A stretch of 64,000 nt of DNA from contig NZ_JADOTZ010000001.1 in the NCBI RefSeq assembly GCF_015751895.1, positions 2,294,001 through 2,358,000 of the forward strand. The letters run 5' to 3'. The position numbers and the translations under genes were made by a program. Under the pieces are notes generated by a model. It was not told where the DNA came from, made no database searches, and saw nothing but the letters and a program-made list of their open reading frames with translations. The stretch comes from Zhihengliuella flava. GTDB lineage: Bacteria > Actinomycetota > Actinomycetes > Actinomycetales > Micrococcaceae. Shown here in pieces: positions 16,290-25,555 of the stretch. The first letter of the stretch is position 1. Each line of letters opens with the position of its first letter.

Positions 16290-18644
16290 ATGAGCCTTGA
16301 ACATGCTGCCGATTCCCATGACGTCATCCGCGTCCGCGGCGGACGCGAGAACAACCTCCGCGGCGTCGACATCGATCTGCCCAAGCGCCGGCTGACCGTC
16401 TTCACCGGGGTGTCCGGGTCCGGGAAGTCCTCCCTCGTCTTCGGCACCATCGCGGCCGAATCGCAGCGGATGATCAATGAAACCTACAGTGCGTTTGTCC
16501 AAGGCTTCATGCCGTCCGTCCCGCGCCCGGACGTGGACGTTCTGGAGGGGCTGACGACGGCGATCACCGTGGGCCAAGAACGGCTCGGCGCCAACCCGCG
16601 CTCCACGGTCGGGACCGTCACGGATGCCGATGCCATGCTGCGGATTCTCTTCAGCCGTTGCGGCGATCCGCACATCGGTGGGCCCACGGCCTTCTCCTTC
16701 AATATCCCCACGCAAAAAGCCAGCGGCGTCATGACCGGGGTCAAAGGCCAAAAGAAGATCGTCAAGGACATGGTGTACCTCGGCGGAATGTGCCCCGAAT
16801 GTGAGGGCCGTGGCACCGTCTCTGACCTCGACTTGGCCGAAGTGATTGATGAGTCCAAGTCCTTGCTCGACGGCGCCATCAAGGTTCCGGGCTACACGCC
16901 CGACGGCTGGATGGTGAAGGGGTTCGCCGCCTCGGGCTTTTTCCCGGCGGATGAGCCGGTCTCCACGTTCACGGATCAGCAGCGGCACGACTTTCTGTAC
17001 AAGGACGCGACGAAGATCCGTGCCCTCGACATGAACATGACCTATGAGGGCCTGATCCCGAAGATCACCAAGTCGATGCTCTCCAAGGACGTGGACTCGC
17101 TCCAACCACACATCCGTAGGTTCGTGGAACGCGTTGCCGTTTTTGTTCCCTGCCCGGCCTGCGCTGGCACGCGCCTGACGGAGGCGGCGCGGACCTCGAT
17201 GATCGATGGCGTTTCTATCGCCGATGCCTCCGCGATGCAGGTTTCCGACCTCGCCGCTTGGGTGGGACAACTCGACCTTCCGCAAGCTGGCCCACTCCTG
17301 ACGGGCCTGACGGACATGTTCGACTCCTTTGTGACCTTGGGGCTGGGCTACCTGAGTCTGAACCGGCCATCCGGCACGCTGTCCGGCGGCGAAGCCCAGC
17401 GCATCAAGATGCTGCGCCATCTGGGATCACCGCTGACGGATGTCACCTACGTCTTTGACGAGCCGACGACTGGCCTGCATCCGCACGACATCGAACGAAT
17501 GAACACCCTGCTGCAGCAACTGCGGGACAAGGGCAACACGGTCCTCGTCGTTGAGCACAAGCCGGAAGTGATGGCCATCGCTGACCACCTCGTGGATCTC
17601 GGCCCGCGCGCTGGGCGGGACGGCGGCGAGATTTGCTTCGAGGGGGACCTAGCCGGCCTGAAGTCCAGCGACACCATCACCGGCCAGCACTTGGAGTACC
17701 GCGCGCAGCTGAAGGAGTCGCTCCGCACGGGCAGCGGGTCCCTGCAGATCCGGGATGCCCAAGCGAATAACTTGCAGGGCATCGACGTCGACATTCCGCG
17801 CGGCGTGCTGACCGCGGTGACGGGCGTCGCGGGATCCGGCAAGAGTTCGCTGATCCACCACTACGTTTCCACCCAGGACGGCGTGGTCGCGATCGATCAG
17901 AAGCCCATCAAGGGCTCCCGCCGCTCCAACCCGGCCACGTACACCGGGCTGCTGGAACCTATCCGGAAGGCTTTCGCCAAGGCCAACGGCGTCAAGCCGG
18001 CGCTGTTCAGTGCGAACTCGGCCGGGGCCTGCCCGTCGTGTAAGGGTGCCGGCGTGATCGTCACCGAGCTCGGGTTCATGGACACCGTGGAAACGCCCTG
18101 CGAGGACTGTGGCGGCAAACGGTTCATGGCCGAGGTCCTGCAATACACGCTCGGCGGTCAGGATATTACCGACGTTTTGGGCATGTCCGTCGAGACGGCC
18201 CGTGACTTCTTTGCCGCAGCGGAGACCAAGCTGCCGGCCGCGAAGAAGATCCTTGACCGGCTGCACGACGTCGGGCTGGGCTACCTGACGCTGGGGCAGC
18301 CGCTGTCGACGCTCTCGGGGGGTGAGCGCCAGCGCATTCGCCTCGCCAATCAGATGGGCGAGCAGGGCGAGGTCTACGTGCTGGACGAGCCCACCACCGG
18401 GCTGCATCTCGCCGATGTGGAAAACCTCCTCCGCCTCCTCGACCGGCTGGTCGATGCCGGGCGCACGGTGATCGTCATTGAGCACCACCTGGCCGTCGTC
18501 GCGCACGCCGACTGGGTCATTGATCTGGGCCCGGGGGCCGGGCACGACGGCGGTCGGGTGGTCTTCGAGGGCACCCCGGCGGCGTTGGCTGCAGCGACGG
18601 ACACCCTGACGGGGGAGTATTTGGCGCGCTACGTCTCGGCGTAG
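16290..18644 (+). CDS. Short UvrA-like ABC ATPase (UvrA2/DrrC type)
   Basis: A 784-residue tandem ABC protein. Walker A motifs lie near K46 and residue 516, and LSGGEAQR (about 365) and LSGGERQR (about 675) are the two signatures. Zinc-type CxxC pairs occur as CPECEGRG, CPACAGTR, CPSCKGAG and CEDCGGKR. It is about 170 residues shorter than housekeeping UvrA, fitting the UvrA2/DrrC subfamily that lacks the UvrB-binding domain. Such proteins are linked to DNA-intercalator tolerance; the true uvrA is presumably elsewhere. It stands alone and ends at a strong hairpin. Confidence 0.88.
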   Translation: MSLEHAADSHDVIRVRGGRENNLRGVDIDLPKRRLTVFTGVSGSGKSSLVFGTIAAESQRMINETYSAFVQGFMPSVPRPDVDVLEGLTTAITVGQERLGANPRSTVGTVTDADAMLRILFSRCGDPHIGGPTAFSFNIPTQKASGVMTGVKGQKKIVKDMVYLGGMCPECEGRGTVSDLDLAEVIDESKSLLDGAIKVPGYTPDGWMVKGFAASGFFPADEPVSTFTDQQRHDFLYKDATKIRALDMNMTYEGLIPKITKSMLSKDVDSLQPHIRRFVERVAVFVPCPACAGTRLTEAARTSMIDGVSIADASAMQVSDLAAWVGQLDLPQAGPLLTGLTDMFDSFVTLGLGYLSLNRPSGTLSGGEAQRIKMLRHLGSPLTDVTYVFDEPTTGLHPHDIERMNTLLQQLRDKGNTVLVVEHKPEVMAIADHLVDLGPRAGRDGGEICFEGDLAGLKSSDTITGQHLEYRAQLKESLRTGSGSLQIRDAQANNLQGIDVDIPRGVLTAVTGVAGSGKSSLIHHYVSTQDGVVAIDQKPIKGSRRSNPATYTGLLEPIRKAFAKANGVKPALFSANSAGACPSCKGAGVIVTELGFMDTVETPCEDCGGKRFMAEVLQYTLGGQDITDVLGMSVETARDFFAAAETKLPAAKKILDRLHDVGLGYLTLGQPLSTLSGGERQRIRLANQMGEQGEVYVLDEPTTGLHLADVENLLRLLDRLVDAGRTVIVIEHHLAVVAHADWVIDLGPGAGHDGGRVVFEGTPAALAAATDTLTGEYLARYVSA

Positions 18645-18655
18645 CTGCACCACGT

Positions 18656-18700
18656 CAGAGGGGCCGGACGCCGCGCGGCGCCCGGCCCCTCTGTCTTGTC
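18656..18700 (+). terminator. Terminator after the UvrA-like gene
   Basis: A 12-bp perfect stem (18656-18667 with 18682-18693) encloses a second GC palindrome in its loop and is followed by a T-rich TGTCTTGTC tail. Confidence 0.75.
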
Positions 18701-18716
18701 CGAGACCCTAGATGAG

Positions 18717-18797
18717 AGGGTTCTCATGTCGACCTCATGGTGACCTCATGGTGTTCATCCACGATGAATCCCAGAGGGACGACGAAAGGGAGACATC
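18717..18797 (+). promoter_or_regulatory. Promoter of the glycan/export operon with three 11-bp direct repeats
   Basis: CTCATG recurs at 18723, 18734 and 18745, exactly 11 bp apart; the last two are part of a perfect tandem GACCTCATGGT. About 10 bp after the last repeat is CACGAT (18760-18765), a possible -10 box, then an AAAGGGAG ribosome site before the ATG at 18798. Direct repeats of one helical turn placed over the -35 region are typical of OmpR/PhoB-type activators. Which regulator binds is unknown. Confidence 0.5.
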
Positions 18798-20015
18798 ATG
18801 GCGATCGACGCTCATCAGCCCGGATTGCGGATCGTGTTGTATTCGCACGACTCGGTGGGGCTCGGACATACGCGCCGGAATCTGGCGATTGCCCACGCGC
18901 TCTCCGCCGCGCTGCCAGCGCTGACGGGACGCCGGGTTTCCGGCCTGCTCATCACCGGTGAGCGCACGGCCACGAGTTACGCGTGTCCCGAGGGGTGGGA
19001 TTGGGTGGTGATGCCCGGGATCGCCAAGGGCGATGCCGGGTATACGCCCCGGACGCTGAATGTCGGGATGAGCCGCCTGATGGGCGTGCGTTCCGCGGTG
19101 ATCGACGCGGCCCTGCGGACGTTCCGCCCGCACGTGATGCTGGTGGACCGCCATGCGTTCGGAGTCGATGGTGAGTTGCGCGGCCCCTTGGAGCGGCTCA
19201 AGAGCGAGCGGCCGCAGTGCCAGCTGGTCTTGGGTCTGCGGGACGTCTTGGACGCGCCGGAGGTGGCCCAGCGCGAGTGGGCCGGCGTCGGACTTGAGCG
19301 CGTCACAGCCTTGTTTGATCAGGTGTGGGTGTACGGGGACCCGGCGGTGCACGACGGCGTGAAAGCCGGCGAGCTGCCCGTGGAGCTGATCGAGAAAATC
19401 CGCTTCACCGGGTACCTCGCGCAGGGCCGTCAGGCGAGGACCACTCGGCGGTTGCAAGCCCTCGAACCGTACGTGGTCACGATGGCCGGCGGCGGCGCGG
19501 ATGGCTTCGAGCTGACGGCCCGGGCGGCGCAGGCGCCCGTGCCGACCGGGTATCGGCACCTCATCGTCACGGGACCGCAGATGCCAGCTGAGAGCCGAGC
19601 CGAAGTGCGAGCGTTAGCCGGTGAGCGGACCGAGGTCCGCACGACGGTGCCGGACGGGCTGGCGTGCCTGCGCGCGGCGTCGGCCGCCGTCGTGATGGGC
19701 GGTTACAACACGGTATGTGAGGCTCTGAGCACGGGGACGCCGACCCTCGTCGTCCCGCGTGAAGTGCCGCGCACCGAGCAGTTGATCCGCGCCCGCTCGC
19801 TGCATCGCCGCGGCGCCATCGACCTGCTCCGCCAGGGCGAGGCGTCCCCGGAGCGGCTTGGTGCCTGGCTGGAGGCCGCCGTCGTGCGGGAGCCCGCCGC
19901 GGTCCGCACTCCTCGCGAAGGCCTCGACACCGGCGGGTTAGCCCGCGTCGTCGACTACGCGCAGAACCTCACCAGCCAGCCTCACCGAGAGGAGCTCAAC
20001 CGTGTTAGCGCCTGA
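18798..20015 (+). CDS. GT28-like (MurG-type GT-B) glycosyltransferase
   Basis: A 405-residue GT-B fold protein. The N-lobe has YSHDSVGLGHTRRNLAIA, matching the GxGH-R nucleotide-sugar transferase start. The C-lobe has VVMGGYNTVCEALSTGTPTLVVPR and EQLIRA, the donor-binding signature of GT28/COG4671-type enzymes. No signal peptide or membrane helix is present, so it acts in the cytosol, probably on an envelope-associated acceptor. It is the first of five overlapping genes and has a good AAAGGGAG site. Donor and acceptor are unknown. Confidence 0.82.
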   Translation: MAIDAHQPGLRIVLYSHDSVGLGHTRRNLAIAHALSAALPALTGRRVSGLLITGERTATSYACPEGWDWVVMPGIAKGDAGYTPRTLNVGMSRLMGVRSAVIDAALRTFRPHVMLVDRHAFGVDGELRGPLERLKSERPQCQLVLGLRDVLDAPEVAQREWAGVGLERVTALFDQVWVYGDPAVHDGVKAGELPVELIEKIRFTGYLAQGRQARTTRRLQALEPYVVTMAGGGADGFELTARAAQAPVPTGYRHLIVTGPQMPAESRAEVRALAGERTEVRTTVPDGLACLRAASAAVVMGGYNTVCEALSTGTPTLVVPREVPRTEQLIRARSLHRRGAIDLLRQGEASPERLGAWLEAAVVREPAAVRTPREGLDTGGLARVVDYAQNLTSQPHREELNRVSA

Positions 20016-22443
20016 GCTGATGACGGGCCGCCGGACGGGCTACGTCGTGAAGGTCTACCCGCGATTTTCGGAGACGTTCATTGTCACCGAGATCCTGGCC
20101 CGCGAGGACGCCGGCGAGGAGCTGACGATTTTTGCGCTCCGTCCCACGACGGATACCAGATTCCACCCGGAGATCGCCCGGGTGCAGGCGCCCGTGCACT
20201 TCGTTCCGCGGTCCGTGAAGCTGAGCGAGGCGTGGTCCCAGATCGCGGAGGCGACGGCGGAGATCGATGGGTTTGCCGCGCGCTACGGGCGGTTGCTGCC
20301 GGAGCTGGCGGGCCTCGATCCGAGCGAGGCGCAACAGGCGGTGGCGCTCGCGATCGGCGCCCGCCGCGCGGGGTTGACCCATTTGCACGCTCACTTCGGG
20401 TCGATGGCCGGCCGGGTGGCGTGGATGGCTGCAGAATTGGCGGGTCTCGAGTTTTCCGTGACCACCCACGCGAAGGACCTCTTCCACGAGTCGGTCGACC
20501 GAGAGCGGCTGGGCCGGATGCTGGAGCGGGCCCACCACATGGTGACCATCAGCGAATTCAACCTTGAGTACTTGCGCGCTGCCTATCCGCGGCTCGCGCA
20601 CAAGGTCCACCTGCTCTATAACGGGCTGGAGTTGGCGCGTTTTCCGTACCGGGACCCGGCCCCCACCGTGGGGCGGCTGCGCGTGGCCGCCGTCGGACGC
20701 CTCGTGGAGAAGAAGGGTTTTGCGCATCTGATCCGGGTGGCGGCACTCTTGCGCGCCCAGGGTTGCGATCTCGAGGTGCGGATCGCCGGCGACGGCGAGT
20801 TGGCCCATGACTTGCAGGCCCGGATCGAGCAGACCGGTGCGCCGGTGGCGTTGCTCGGGGCCCGCACGCAGGCTGAGGTTCGCGAGTTGCTCGACTGGGC
20901 CGACGTCTTTGCCGCCCCGTGCGTGGTGGGGGCGGACGGTAACGCGGATGGTTTGCCCACGGTCCTCTTGGAGGCCATGGCCATGGGTGTGCCGTGCGTC
21001 GCCACGGCGGTCACCGGTATTCCGGAGGCCATCATCGACGGGCACACGGGCGTTCTGCTGGAACCCGGGGACGACGACGGGCTCGCTGCGGCCCTGCGTT
21101 CTTTCGCTGCGCCCGCCGCCGCCGAACGGTCCGTGCGGCTAGCCCGTTCAGCCCGGGCCCTGATCGAGGAGAGATTCAACGCCGCGCGTCAGGGGCGGGC
21201 GCTGGCCGCGTTGGAAAGTCACCCGGAGGACGATCTGGCCGGACGCCGCGTGGCCTACGTGTGCGTCGATCCGGGGATCCCCGTCTTCGGCTCCAAAGGC
21301 GCCTCGGTCCACGTGCAGGAAATCATCAGAGCCCTGCGCGCTCGCGGAGCCGACGTGCGGCTGTATTGCACGCGGCGCGGCGACACCCGCGATGGCGGCG
21401 CACCCGCGGATCTTGCGGAGATCGACGTGACCGAAGTTCCCGTGGAACGGGCCGAGGCCGCGGGCGGACGCGAGCTCGCCCAGCGCGCCGCGGCGGCCAC
21501 GCTGGCCACCGCGATCCGGCAAGATGGCGCGGATGTGGTGCTGGAGCGCTATAGCCTCTTCAGCACGGTGCTTGAGGATCTGGCGGCCGACGGCGTTCCC
21601 GGCATCCTCGAGGTGAACGCCCCGCTGATCGACGAACAACGCACGCACCGCGAGCTCATTCACGAGTCGCTGGCCCGTCAGACCCTCATCCGCCAGGTCC
21701 GCGCCGCGCGCCGCACCGTGTGTGTTTCCGAGCCGGTGGCTGCCTGGGTGAACGCGTCGGTGGAGGCTGCTGGCGACGTCCGCGTCGTCTCTAACGGCGT
21801 CAACACGGACCGTATCCGCCCCGCGGCAGACCGGGGCAGCCGTGCGCAGGTCGGTGCCGACGTCGAGGCGGTCTTCGTGGGGACTCTGAAGCCGTGGCAC
21901 GGCGTCGAATCACTCATTGATGCCGTCGCGCGGTCGGCAGGCCAGTGGCGCCTGCGCATCGTCGGCGACGGCCCGCAGGCGCCGGCGCTGCGCGAACGCG
22001 CGGCAGCCCACGGCCCCGCCACCGCGGCGAGGATCACCTTCGTCGGCGCGGTACCGCCGTCGGACATGTGCGAGCAGCTCGCGGCCGCGGACCTGGCCGT
22101 GGCGCCCTATCCGGAGGCCGGCAGCGCTGAGTCCTACTTCTCCCCGCTGAAGATTTATGAGTACCTCGCGGCTGGCCTGCCGGTCGTTGGCAGCCGGGTG
22201 GGTCAGGTGCCCAACATTGTGGACGACGGCGTCACCGGCACCTTGGTGCCGCCCTCTGACGCCGACGCGCTCGCCGAGGCCCTCGACGCGCTCGCCGCGG
22301 ATCCCGTGCGACGGGCAGCCATGGGCCGCGCGGGGCGCGCCCGTGCCGTGGCTGAACATGACTGGTCCCGGGTGCTGGATTCCGTGCTCTCCGGCGTCGA
22401 CTTGCCGCGGCGGGAACTCTCGGGAATGGGTGAGCGGCGATGA
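20002..22443 (+). CDS. Tandem two-domain GT4 glycosyltransferase
   Basis: An 813-residue protein made of two complete GT4-like halves. Half one (about 1-400) has YVVKVYPRFSETFI at its start and GLPTVLLEAMAMGVPCVAT in the donor site. Half two begins at about residue 414 with RRVAYVCVDPGIPVFGSKGASVHV and has SPLKIYEYLAAGLPVVGS in its donor site. Both retain the E-x7-E-type region, so both may be active and add two sugars in turn. The GTG start, with GAGAGGAG upstream, overlaps the preceding gene by 14 bases. Confidence 0.85.
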   Translation: MLAPELMTGRRTGYVVKVYPRFSETFIVTEILAREDAGEELTIFALRPTTDTRFHPEIARVQAPVHFVPRSVKLSEAWSQIAEATAEIDGFAARYGRLLPELAGLDPSEAQQAVALAIGARRAGLTHLHAHFGSMAGRVAWMAAELAGLEFSVTTHAKDLFHESVDRERLGRMLERAHHMVTISEFNLEYLRAAYPRLAHKVHLLYNGLELARFPYRDPAPTVGRLRVAAVGRLVEKKGFAHLIRVAALLRAQGCDLEVRIAGDGELAHDLQARIEQTGAPVALLGARTQAEVRELLDWADVFAAPCVVGADGNADGLPTVLLEAMAMGVPCVATAVTGIPEAIIDGHTGVLLEPGDDDGLAAALRSFAAPAAAERSVRLARSARALIEERFNAARQGRALAALESHPEDDLAGRRVAYVCVDPGIPVFGSKGASVHVQEIIRALRARGADVRLYCTRRGDTRDGGAPADLAEIDVTEVPVERAEAAGGRELAQRAAAATLATAIRQDGADVVLERYSLFSTVLEDLAADGVPGILEVNAPLIDEQRTHRELIHESLARQTLIRQVRAARRTVCVSEPVAAWVNASVEAAGDVRVVSNGVNTDRIRPAADRGSRAQVGADVEAVFVGTLKPWHGVESLIDAVARSAGQWRLRIVGDGPQAPALRERAAAHGPATAARITFVGAVPPSDMCEQLAAADLAVAPYPEAGSAESYFSPLKIYEYLAAGLPVVGSRVGQVPNIVDDGVTGTLVPPSDADALAEALDALAADPVRRAAMGRAGRARAVAEHDWSRVLDSVLSGVDLPRRELSGMGERR

Positions 22444-24299
22444 GCGCGCCATCCGCTCCGGCCCGCGGCGCGCTGCGCCGCACGCTGGGGATCTTGCGCC
22501 CCCACGTTGGTGGCCAGCGCATGCTCATGTCCGGCGGCGTGACCGCGCTCTTGTTGGAGGTGGCCTTTCGGGTGGCCGAGCCGTGGCCGGTGAAGTTTGT
22601 CGTCGACGCCGTCACCGCGAGCCTCGGAGCCCAAGTCGAGGGCGCGGCGGCCGCGAGCATCCAGTTGCTCATAGCGTGCGGCGCGGCGGTCATCCTCATT
22701 GTGACCCTCCGCGCGGTGTCCAACTATCTGGCGACCGTCGCGTTCGCGCTCGCCGGCTCCCGGGTGGCCACGAAGCTGCGGCAGCACGTGTTTACCCACG
22801 TCCAGTCCCTGCCGAGGAGTTATCACTTCAACAGCCGCTCAGGAGACCTCGTCCAGCGCCTCGTGGGCGACGTGGGCAAGCTCCAGGACGTGGCGGTCAC
22901 GGCCGGTCTCCCGTTGCTGGCAAATGTCATCACGCTCGTGGCCATGGCTGGCGTCATGCTGTGGCTGGATCCGCTGCTGACCATCATTGTGGTCCTCGCC
23001 ATGGTGGCCTATGGGATGGTGTCCTCCGGGAGCCCCGGGGAAATCACCTCGGCCGCGCGGAAGACCCGACGTGGCGAGGGACAGCTGGCCAACATCGCCC
23101 AGGAAAGCATCGGGGCCATCGGGGTGGTGCAGGCCTATGGGCTGCAGCAGGAGCTGGAGGGCCGCTTCGGCTCCAGCAACCAGAAGACGCTCAAGGATGG
23201 GGTCAAGGCAAAGCGTCTGGCAGCCGGACTCGAGCGGCGCACGGACGTGCTCGTGGGCACCGCGACGGCGATGGTGCTGTTCGCCGGCGGTTGGCGCGTG
23301 ATGCAAGCAGAGATGACGCCGGGGGACTTGGTGATTTTCTTGACCTATCTCAAGACGGCCATGAAGCCCTTGCGGGACATGGCCAAGTACACCGGGCGTA
23401 TCGCTCGTGCCGCCGCGTCGGGCGAGCGCGTCGCCGACGTGCTCGACGTCGTTCCGGCCATTCGCGACGCCGAGGACGCCCGTGAGCTCACGCACGTGTG
23501 CGGCACGGTGGAGCTGGCCCGCGTGCGGGCCGGGTACGGGCAGTCCGCGCCGGTGTTGCAGGACTTCTCGCTCCGCATCCCGGCCGGGCAACGGGTCGCG
23601 CTCGTGGGGCCGTCCGGCTCGGGAAAATCGACGGTCTCGTTGCTGGTGGCCCGACTCCTCGACCCGGATCAGGGGCAGGTCCTCATGGATGGCCACGATG
23701 TGCGGTTTGTGACCCTCGCGTCACTGCGCGCCCACATTGCGTATGTGCCGCAGGAATCGGTGTTATTTACGGGCACGATCCGGGACAACATCCGCTTCGG
23801 CCGGCTGGAGGCGACCGACGCTGAGATCGAGGACGCGGCCCGCCGGGCCCAAGCCCACGACTTCATCATGGGCTTCGAACAGGGGTATGAAACGCCCGTG
23901 GGCGAGCGCGGCGGGACGTTATCCGGCGGCCAGCGCCAACGCATCGCGATCGCCCGTGCCATGCTGCGCGACGCGGCCGTCGTCATCCTCGATGAGGCCA
24001 CCACGGGGCTGGACCCCGACTCGGCCGCCCACGTCCTGGAGGCCTTCAAGGAACTCACGGCCTCGAAGACAACGATCAGCATTACGCATGACGCGGCGAC
24101 GGCCCTGAGCGCCGACCGGGTGATCTGGATTGACGGCGGGGCGATCTGGCTCGACGGATCGCCGCAGGAGCTGTTGCGGCACGACGCATTTGCCCGTTGG
24201 GTGAAGCAGCAGCGTGAGGACCCAGAGCACCCTGCCGATCCGGACCGGCTCAGCCGACCGACGGCGTCGCATCACGAGCGAAGGGATCCCGTCTCATGA
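22440..24299 (+). CDS. ABC exporter, fused membrane domain and ATPase
   Basis: A 619-residue half-transporter. An ABC type-1 exporter membrane domain with about six helices covers residues 20-330. The ATPase has Walker A GPSGSGKST near 390, LSGGQRQR near 494, and VVILDEATTG near 512. It would act as a homodimer exporting a lipid-linked or small hydrophobic product. It overlaps both neighbours by 4 bases (ATGA), so it is coupled to the glycosyltransferases and kinases. The substrate is probably the product of this operon. Confidence 0.88.
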   Translation: MSAPSAPARGALRRTLGILRPHVGGQRMLMSGGVTALLLEVAFRVAEPWPVKFVVDAVTASLGAQVEGAAAASIQLLIACGAAVILIVTLRAVSNYLATVAFALAGSRVATKLRQHVFTHVQSLPRSYHFNSRSGDLVQRLVGDVGKLQDVAVTAGLPLLANVITLVAMAGVMLWLDPLLTIIVVLAMVAYGMVSSGSPGEITSAARKTRRGEGQLANIAQESIGAIGVVQAYGLQQELEGRFGSSNQKTLKDGVKAKRLAAGLERRTDVLVGTATAMVLFAGGWRVMQAEMTPGDLVIFLTYLKTAMKPLRDMAKYTGRIARAAASGERVADVLDVVPAIRDAEDARELTHVCGTVELARVRAGYGQSAPVLQDFSLRIPAGQRVALVGPSGSGKSTVSLLVARLLDPDQGQVLMDGHDVRFVTLASLRAHIAYVPQESVLFTGTIRDNIRFGRLEATDAEIEDAARRAQAHDFIMGFEQGYETPVGERGGTLSGGQRQRIAIARAMLRDAAVVILDEATTGLDPDSAAHVLEAFKELTASKTTISITHDAATALSADRVIWIDGGAIWLDGSPQELLRHDAFARWVKQQREDPEHPADPDRLSRPTASHHERRDPVS

Positions 24300-25555
24300 T
24301 CCGCGCAGCCGATGTGTTGCTGGCGGCCGGAGCCGGCGACGCGGCGGCCAGCGTCGAGCTGGCGTGGCTGGCGTCCCGCTGCGTCCCCGGCGCGGCCGAC
24401 GTCCGTGCCTCACACCTGAGATTCAAGCCGGGCCGCTCGGTGATCGGGCGCCTCACCGGTGCCGGCGGCGTGCCCATCGGATGGGTCGCCGGGTATGGGC
24501 CGTCCGCGGCCGATAAGGCCGAGCGCCTCGTTCGCGCCGGTGACGCGGCCGGGATCACCGTATCCGTACTTCAGCTCGGCGGCGGCCACGTGCTCCTCGC
24601 CGCGCCCGTGGGACTGGATAAGCGGCTGCGGCGCCGGCTGCGCCAGACGTCGCTGGTGCGCGCTGATGGGTCCCTCCGTGGGCAGGCGCTGGCCTACAAC
24701 CCGTTCCGGCGCCTGGTGCTTCGGCGAGCCGCGACCGGCAGTGGGGAGGGCAGCGCGCAGGGCGACGTCGTCCTCAAACTCTCCCAGGCCAGCGTTGCCC
24801 ACGTGGTGCCTCTGACGACGGCGCTGCGCTCGGCCGGCGTGCCAGTCCTCGTCCCGCGGCCGGTTCCGGGGCATGAGCAGCATCTGCTCGAGTTCGAGCA
24901 CTATGGCACCGGAGACTTGTCCACCGGAGCGAGCGCGGACGACGTCGCCGCGGCCGGGGACCTCTTGCGCCGCTGGCATGGCGCGGCTGATCAGGTGGCC
25001 AGCGCCGTGGACCTGCCTCAGGTTCAGGTGCGCGCCCGGCTGGAGGCGGTCGTCTCCGGCGTCGCGGGGCTGATGCCGGAATCCGCTGAGGTGGCGCGGG
25101 AGGCAGCTCGCGATCTGGGGATGGCACTGGAGCGCGTGGCCCCGGAGGGAGGGCTCGTTCCGGTGCATGGGGACTTTTCCGCCGATCAACTGCTGCGGGG
25201 TGCGAACGGTCTGCGAGTGATCGACCCGGACCGCGCGGCCTGGGGGTCGGCCGGGTGGGACGTGGGAAGCTTCGTGGCCGCAAGCCTCCTCGCCGACGGC
25301 GCCGAACCCGGCATCGCGGCCGGAGCGGCGTTGCTGGACGGATACGGTCAGGCCAGCGTGGCACCGGCGTACGTGGGAGCCCACATCTTCCTCCGCGCGT
25401 TGGAGCCATTCCGGGCCGCGCACGCCGGGTGGCGGGGCCTCGTCGCCGAGCGCCTGCGGGTCGCTGCGCGGTGTGCCGCGGCGCCCGCCGACGCGCCGCT
25501 CGCCGCGCTCGCCGAGGCCACCGCTGAACTGCGGCAGCCGGGGTGGTTGTCGTGA
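24296..25555 (+). CDS. APH-fold phosphotransferase (first of two in the operon)
   Basis: A 419-residue protein with the aminoglycoside-phosphotransferase/choline-kinase fold: the catalytic loop VHGDFSADQLL near residue 289 and the metal-binding VIDPDRAAWGSAGWDVGSF after it. The N-terminal lobe is unusual and begins with a RFKPGRSVIGRL segment. It should transfer phosphate from ATP to a small molecule or glycan hydroxyl. It is start/stop-overlapped with the exporter and the next kinase. An antibiotic-resistance role cannot be excluded, but the context favours biosynthesis. Confidence 0.75.
   Translation: MIRAADVLLAAGAGDAAASVELAWLASRCVPGAADVRASHLRFKPGRSVIGRLTGAGGVPIGWVAGYGPSAADKAERLVRAGDAAGITVSVLQLGGGHVLLAAPVGLDKRLRRRLRQTSLVRADGSLRGQALAYNPFRRLVLRRAATGSGEGSAQGDVVLKLSQASVAHVVPLTTALRSAGVPVLVPRPVPGHEQHLLEFEHYGTGDLSTGASADDVAAAGDLLRRWHGAADQVASAVDLPQVQVRARLEAVVSGVAGLMPESAEVAREAARDLGMALERVAPEGGLVPVHGDFSADQLLRGANGLRVIDPDRAAWGSAGWDVGSFVAASLLADGAEPGIAAGAALLDGYGQASVAPAYVGAHIFLRALEPFRAAHAGWRGLVAERLRVAARCAAAPADAPLAALAEATAELRQPGWLS

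Noticed and set aside
14379-17420. A 1013-codon open frame antisense to the helicase and UvrA-like genes
   Set aside because: It mirrors strongly supported genes, has an Arg/His/Gly/Val-rich composition typical of the complement of GC-rich coding DNA, and shows no recognisable domain.
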